From Microcaldota archaeon (lineage in GTDB: Archaea; Micrarchaeota; Micrarchaeia; Anstonellales; Anstonellaceae), in NCBI GenBank assembly GCA_021813025.1, contig JAKAME010000030.1, positions 1 through 16,813 of the forward strand: a stretch of DNA of 16,813 nt, read 5' to 3'. Every line of letters starts with the position of its first letter. Position 1 is the stretch's first letter. This document shows positions 13,237 to 16,813 of this stretch, piece after piece. The notes under the pieces are model-generated. The model was not told the origin of the DNA. It ran no database searches and saw only the letters and a program-made list of their open reading frames with translations. Both the position numbers and the translations under genes were made by a program.

Positions 13237-13614
13237 ATGCTGCTCATCTCGCGCTCACTGCTGGCCACCTGCGTCGCGGCAGCGCGCGCCGCGCATCCTC
13301 GAGAGTCCATCCTCCTGCTTCACGGCAGGCGGGAGGGGGCCGACGTGCTTCTCGAGAGCGCCTCCATCCCTCCCGGCCTCTCGGTCGCCCGCTCCTCCGC
13401 CGCTTTCCTGCCCTGGATGGTGCCGACTGGAATGGATTACATCGGCGTGTTCCACTCCCACTCGTCCGGCGGCGCCCGCCCCTCGGAAGAGGACCTTTTC
13501 CTCGCCTCGTCAGAGGGAGGCGTGCAGCTGCTGCTGGCTTCTCCTTATGCGCCCGCCGGCCTTGTCGCCTATGACCCGCGCGGGCGGAAGCTGGAATACA
13601 GGATAATAGAATGA
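13237..13614 (+). CDS. JAMM/MPN+ metalloprotease (Rpn11/RI-like isopeptidase)
   Basis: The 125-residue protein is a minimal JAMM domain. The complete zinc motif is present: E23 in PRESILLLHG and H73-x-H75-x7-S83-x2-D86 in GVFHSHSSGGARPSEED. In archaea such enzymes remove ubiquitin-like SAMP proteins from targets or process their C-termini; by homology to Rpn11/AMSH the reaction is isopeptide cleavage in the cytoplasm. Length fits stand-alone archaeal JAMM proteins. No ubiquitin-like or E1 gene is visible in the window. The start is set by a TATA box 27 nt upstream (leaderless). It is divergent from the beta-rich protein gene and lies about 1.5 kb downstream of the membrane AAA ATPase, with that gene on the opposite strand between them. 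Confidence 0.92.
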   Translation: MLLISRSLLATCVAAARAAHPRESILLLHGRREGADVLLESASIPPGLSVARSSAAFLPWMVPTGMDYIGVFHSHSSGGARPSEEDLFLASSEGGVQLLLASPYAPAGLVAYDPRGRKLEYRIIE

Positions 13615-13616
13615 GA

Positions 13617-13702
13617 GATTGATTTCCAGCCCGGCCAAATGGATTGATTTCAATCCTAGCCCAATGTCTTTAGATTGATTTCAATCCCGCCCCATGTCTT
13701 TT
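13617..13702. repeat. Three imperfect tandem repeats with a hairpin core
   Basis: GATTGATTT starts units at 13617, 13642 and 13673. Units two and three share GATTGATTTCAATC, a 5-bp stem with a 4-base loop, then a C-rich stretch and ATGTCTTT. The period is about 25-31 bases. There are no unique spacers, so this is not a CRISPR. It follows the JAMM stop at once and may act as its 3' end or as protein-binding sites. Confidence 0.7.
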
Positions 13703-13978
13703 CTTCCAACCGCTCCCGGCTTTGCTATTAATATATGTAGCTTCCCCCATGCATGCGCTCGAAGGTTGTTTGCAATCAAAATATAAAATAAAATTAATAT
13801 GTGAGGCAATTCAAATGCTTGCTCCGCCCGATTGTCAGGGGGAAGTTTTTTCACAATACGTGCATTTACCACCAAAATACGTCTATCTACAGAGCATTTT
13901 TCTGTCAAATGACGTAGTCATCCTCCTTATTCCGAAACAAAAGTTACTACTAGTTCAAAACATTTAAATAGATTTGGA
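13703..13978 (+). promoter_or_regulatory. AT-rich control region and TATA box of the S-layer operon
   Basis: No convincing gene lies here. The TATA box TTTAAATA (13963-13970) predicts transcription from about 13993. Upstream are the direct repeat AATACGT (13855-13861 and 13876-13882, 21 bases or two helical turns apart) and the inverted repeat ATGAC-GTA-GTCAT (13909-13921), about 42 bases before the TATA box. These are candidate activator sites for a highly expressed surface-protein gene. Short frames on both strands exist but look like AT-rich noise. Confidence 0.5.
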
Positions 13979-13999
13979 ATGACCATCCCACCTACTCCA

Positions 14000-14158
14000 A
14001 TGAGCGGGCTCGACGATAAAGAGCCCCAAGGAGCGGGGTACATAGGCATCGAAACACGACATGGGGCAGCCGAACAGTCTGTCGCCAATAGTCTTCGTGT
14101 GAAACGTGCCCCAAAATCAGGCGACAGAGAAAACAGAAAACACCCAAAAAACAACTGA
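14000..14158 (+). CDS. Possible small leader ORF of 52 residues before the S-layer gene
   Basis: An open frame begins at ATG 14000 (an earlier in-frame ATG is at 13979) and stops with TGA at 14156-14158. The stop is embedded in TGAGGTGA, the ribosome site of the S-layer gene. The TATA box at 13963-13970 would start transcription near 13993, making ATG 14000 the first start codon of the mRNA. The peptide is polar, begins MSGLDDKEPQGAGYIGIE and has a very basic tail (KRAPKSGDRENRKHPKNN). It has no signal or membrane segment and no family I know. The hairpin GGGCTC/GAGCCC (14006-14026) lies inside it. It may be a real protein, a coupling leader, or simply an untranslated leader. Confidence 0.4.
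   Translation: MSGLDDKEPQGAGYIGIETRHGAAEQSVANSLRVKRAPKSGDRENRKHPKNN
14006..14026 (+). promoter_or_regulatory. Hairpin in the S-layer mRNA leader
   Basis: GGGCTC (14006-14011) pairs with GAGCCC (14021-14026) around a nine-base loop. It lies about 13 nt from the predicted mRNA 5' end, a position known in other systems for stabilising abundant surface-protein mRNAs. Confidence 0.5.
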
Positions 14159-14167
14159 GGTGAATAA

Positions 14168-16813
14168 ATGAAAGGACTGAACACCGCGAGAATACTGGGT
14201 CTCGCCGGCCTTACGATGACGCTCGCAGCGTCCGTCGTGGCCGCGGGAACGGTGTACTCCCCGCAACTACCGAACGACCCCATCATCACGGCGAACGGCC
14301 AGCCGGCCGCGAAAATCGTCGTGGGTTCGACCGGTCAGATTTCGGACGGCATCGCTGCGTCCAACATCGCAGCGGCGCTTGCGCAGTACACCTACGAGCA
14401 GAAGAAAGTCACCACCCTGGTGACAGGCCTTGACGGCGTTTCCTGCACAACTGGCGCGGGCGCTGGCGGCTCTTCTGCCGGAACGTGCGAAATCTCCAAC
14501 AAGAAGGTGACCATCGACATCACCGTGCCGGGCCAGCTGGCGAATGCGCACCAGTTCAAGACCCTCGTCACGGACGCGATTGACAAACAGACAGCCAACC
14601 GCCAGAACAACCTGTCAGAGGACAACTACACTGCGGACTCGACAATCTCGGACACGTCCCAGATACTCTCTCCTCTGCGCAAGGCGTACGAGAACAGCCA
14701 GACCGGGCGCAACCTCTACCGCATCGGCGAGAACGAGTTCAACCTCTTCTCGAACGACTACAACACGCCGGTGAAGGACGAGCAGGCCTCTTCTGACTTC
14801 TCCTACACTGCACAGCAGGGCTTCTGGGTCGGCTCCGGCGCGGTTTCCTCGAGCAACGGCGTCTACTACGACTCCAACTCGGCCTACCGCCAGGTGGTCG
14901 CACGCCCGCAGATCATTGCCTACAACGTACGCTTCATGGGCAACGACTACGGCATTCCGGCCTGCACGGCCACGAACACCTCCGGCTACTGGGCTGGCAC
15001 CACCGCGGGCACAATCGCCTGCAAGTCTGACACAGACAAGACGGCGCGCCACCGCGTGGCCATCCCGTTCCTGGGTCAGAAGTGGGTCATTTCCGACATG
15101 GTCAACCCGACCGCGGCGCTGAACAGTTCCAGCGCCGTGCTCAACGGCGGCCGCGTCAAGCTGGCCAAGGAGGCCGACTACCGCATCATCTCGATTGGCG
15201 AGCAGATTGATGCCGGCACATTCAAGGTGCGCCTGGCAGACATTTCAGTCGCCGTCGGTGCGGAGAACACCCACCCGGCGATTCTGGACGTTCTGGACGC
15301 CAACGACCAGGTGATTGGGCAGATCCAGGTTACCCCCGGTGACACCTACACCTACACGCAGTCGAGCACGGGCAACTCAATCAAGGTGCACGTGTATCAG
15401 ACTGCCGGTGGTTTGACCCTTTCGGCCAAGTGGGCTGAAATCGCCATCTACACCGACGAAATCACCCTCGAGGACAGCAAGCGCTACAACAACGCTGCGT
15501 CGGACGACACCAACTGGAGGAACGTCTACGTCAGCCTGCTGTGGAAGAACCGCGACGGCGGCGGCGCCGACATCATAGCCGACAGCCTGCGCGAGATTGT
15601 CCTCTACGTCGACGACCTGTCCAACTACATGGGCGGCGAGAACCGCATGAAGTTGAGCGATAGCATAGTGTTCCCCAAGAAGGACTCTGTCTACCGCCTG
15701 ACCTACAACGGCCTCGACCTCGCGGACGCGGACTACGTGGGCCTGACCATCCGCTCGGACTCCAGCCGCACTCTCTCGTACGGCACCGGCGTCACTTCGG
15801 GCACACCGACGTTTGACTGCAACACCAAGAACGACTCCTACACGGCGACTTTCATCAAGATTTCGTCGGACAAGGATGCGGCCTTTGGTGGAACCAGCGC
15901 GGACCTGCTGAACAACGACCGGGCCTCTGAGGTCTACCTTGACCCCCGCGGTCCTGCCGGCGTGGCAGTCGTCAGCGGCACCAACGTCCTGTCAGCAGCC
16001 AACCTGTCGGGCGGACAGCGCGGAGCCAGCGGCACGTACTACGCCCCCATGGTGTTCTACAAGCCCTCTGGATGCGCATACTACAAGTATGCCTTCTTCA
16101 CGTCGAACCTGTCATTCTCGACGATGGGCAACGACACCCAGCTGTTGGCAATCAACACCAGCTACACGAACTCAATCAAGTTCGATGCAGCGGGTGACGA
16201 CTCGAGCGCCCCGGGCAAGCTGGCCTTTGACTTTGCCACCAACTACACTGGCAACGGCTTTGACTACAACATCACCACGTTCGGTATCTACCCGACGGGT
16301 GTCCCGACGAGCGGCTACCACATCATTGGCGAAATCGTCCTGCAGGAAGATGCGGGCAAGTTCGCGACGAACTCCCACCAGGGAGTCCTGACGCGCGTCC
16401 CCATCTACAACATGACGTCCAATGACTGGCAGTTCAAGACCGCGGACTCGGCCACGGCGGTGACGTACTACAACGGCATCAACCTGACCAACGCCCCCGG
16501 CACATCCGCCATCAGCCGCGCCACGGCCTACGAGCTGCCGCTCTACACAGAGCGCGGCACGAAGGTCTCCGGCGTCAGCCTGACGGACACCACCCTGAAG
16601 GTGGCCAGCCGCATCGGCCAGCCCCAGTTCACCTTCTCGGCAGCCAGCGTGGCGGCCGGTTCGGAGAACACTGAGTCCTGGACGGCCTCGGAGGGAGACA
16701 CCAAGACGCTGTCGAACGGCGTAGTGCTCAAAGTCGCCTCAATAACGCAGACGGTCGGCTCGTGCACTGCTTCGGTCGCGGCGGGAGGCGCTCCGGCCTG
16801 CACGGTCAGCGGC
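14168..16813 (+). CDS. S-layer protein, C-terminus beyond window (partial)
   Basis: The frame is open for 882 codons with no stop before the window ends. GAGGTG precedes ATG 14168 by 5 nt. Residues 1-26 form a signal peptide (MKGLNTAR, then hydrophobic ILGLAGLTMTLAASVVAAG). The mature start (TVYSPQLPNDPIITANGQPA, then KIVVGSTGQISDGIAASNIAAAL) follows the S-layer N-domain pattern of Methanococcus-type S-layer proteins (TIGR01564-like). The rest is beta-rich, acidic, full of Thr/Ser/Asn, with many N-glycosylation sequons. Two Ig-like segments (near 345-435 and 815 onward) carry the KVxxA/SIxxxVG pattern common in these proteins. Eight cysteines form four ordered pairs: 93/107, 266/285, 551/636, 866/878. 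Strong C-ending codon bias suits very high expression. It should form the cell envelope lattice. Confidence 0.9.
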   Translation, partial: MKGLNTARILGLAGLTMTLAASVVAAGTVYSPQLPNDPIITANGQPAAKIVVGSTGQISDGIAASNIAAALAQYTYEQKKVTTLVTGLDGVSCTTGAGAGGSSAGTCEISNKKVTIDITVPGQLANAHQFKTLVTDAIDKQTANRQNNLSEDNYTADSTISDTSQILSPLRKAYENSQTGRNLYRIGENEFNLFSNDYNTPVKDEQASSDFSYTAQQGFWVGSGAVSSSNGVYYDSNSAYRQVVARPQIIAYNVRFMGNDYGIPACTATNTSGYWAGTTAGTIACKSDTDKTARHRVAIPFLGQKWVISDMVNPTAALNSSSAVLNGGRVKLAKEADYRIISIGEQIDAGTFKVRLADISVAVGAENTHPAILDVLDANDQVIGQIQVTPGDTYTYTQSSTGNSIKVHVYQTAGGLTLSAKWAEIAIYTDEITLEDSKRYNNAASDDTNWRNVYVSLLWKNRDGGGADIIADSLREIVLYVDDLSNYMGGENRMKLSDSIVFPKKDSVYRLTYNGLDLADADYVGLTIRSDSSRTLSYGTGVTSGTPTFDCNTKNDSYTATFIKISSDKDAAFGGTSADLLNNDRASEVYLDPRGPAGVAVVSGTNVLSAANLSGGQRGASGTYYAPMVFYKPSGCAYYKYAFFTSNLSFSTMGNDTQLLAINTSYTNSIKFDAAGDDSSAPGKLAFDFATNYTGNGFDYNITTFGIYPTGVPTSGYHIIGEIVLQEDAGKFATNSHQGVLTRVPIYNMTSNDWQFKTADSATAVTYYNGINLTNAPGTSAISRATAYELPLYTERGTKVSGVSLTDTTLKVASRIGQPQFTFSAASVAAGSENTESWTASEGDTKTLSNGVVLKVASITQTVGSCTASVAAGGAPACTVSG

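Noticed and set aside
13617..13702. The repeats after the JAMM gene looked at first like a short CRISPR array.
   Set aside because: The units are only 25-31 bases, diverge from each other, have no unique spacers, and no cas gene is near.
13681..13967. Short frames on both strands (about 75-81 codons) in the AT-rich gap before the S-layer gene.
   Set aside because: They overlap each other, lack ribosome sites at a good distance, and coincide with repeats and promoter-like DNA.
14615..15052. Minus-strand frame of 145 codons opposite the S-layer gene.
   Set aside because: Arg/Val/Gly-rich antisense shadow of the strongly C-biased S-layer codons.

Overview
The window reads as archaeal chromosome. 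Genes lack bacterial -35/-10 elements. Instead, several carry an A/T-rich TATA box about 27 nt before the start codon, as expected for leaderless or short-leader archaeal mRNAs. The gene content agrees: an S-layer protein of the methanogen/DPANN type, a CDC48-like double AAA ATPase, a JAMM isopeptidase, a GH57 amylase beside a glycogen-synthase-like enzyme, an archaeal NYN-domain protein and a tRNA-Arg without encoded CCA. DNA is GC-rich in genes and AT-rich in promoters. A DPANN-type lineage (Micrarchaeota- or Diapherotrites-like) is my guess; the sequence alone does not settle it.

Layout. 1-2034 (minus): two small membrane proteins resembling VirB2/TrbC pilin subunits, an NYN-domain RNase-like protein and an unrecognised helical protein. 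2035-3776 (minus): ABC-2 exporter permease and its ATPase. 3895-4725 (minus): TatD-type hydrolase, divergent from a plus-strand operon at 4820-7905 (glycosyltransferase, GH57 enzyme, small Cys-containing protein). A 19-bp copy of the GH57 gene's 3' end flanks that last gene, so it looks inserted. 7934-8932 (minus): ACT-domain protein directly abutting tRNA-Arg(TCG), then a RelE/antitoxin pair. 9050-11770 (plus): a tandem AAA ATPase with about ten predicted transmembrane helices at its N-terminus. 11885-12988 (minus): an exported, beta-strand-rich protein of unknown family. 13237-13614 (plus): JAMM protease. 13615-13999: regulatory DNA with hairpin repeats. 14000-16813 (plus): a possible small leader ORF, then an S-layer protein that runs off the window.

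The first three plus-strand genes are probably for alpha-glucan metabolism. The most unusual content is the cluster from 9050 to the end. It holds a membrane-embedded CDC48-like unfoldase with a degenerate second pore loop, a JAMM deconjugase, a beta-rich secreted protein and the S-layer gene, all of which relate to the cell surface or to membrane-protein turnover. A functional link between them is inference from proximity; they are not one operon.
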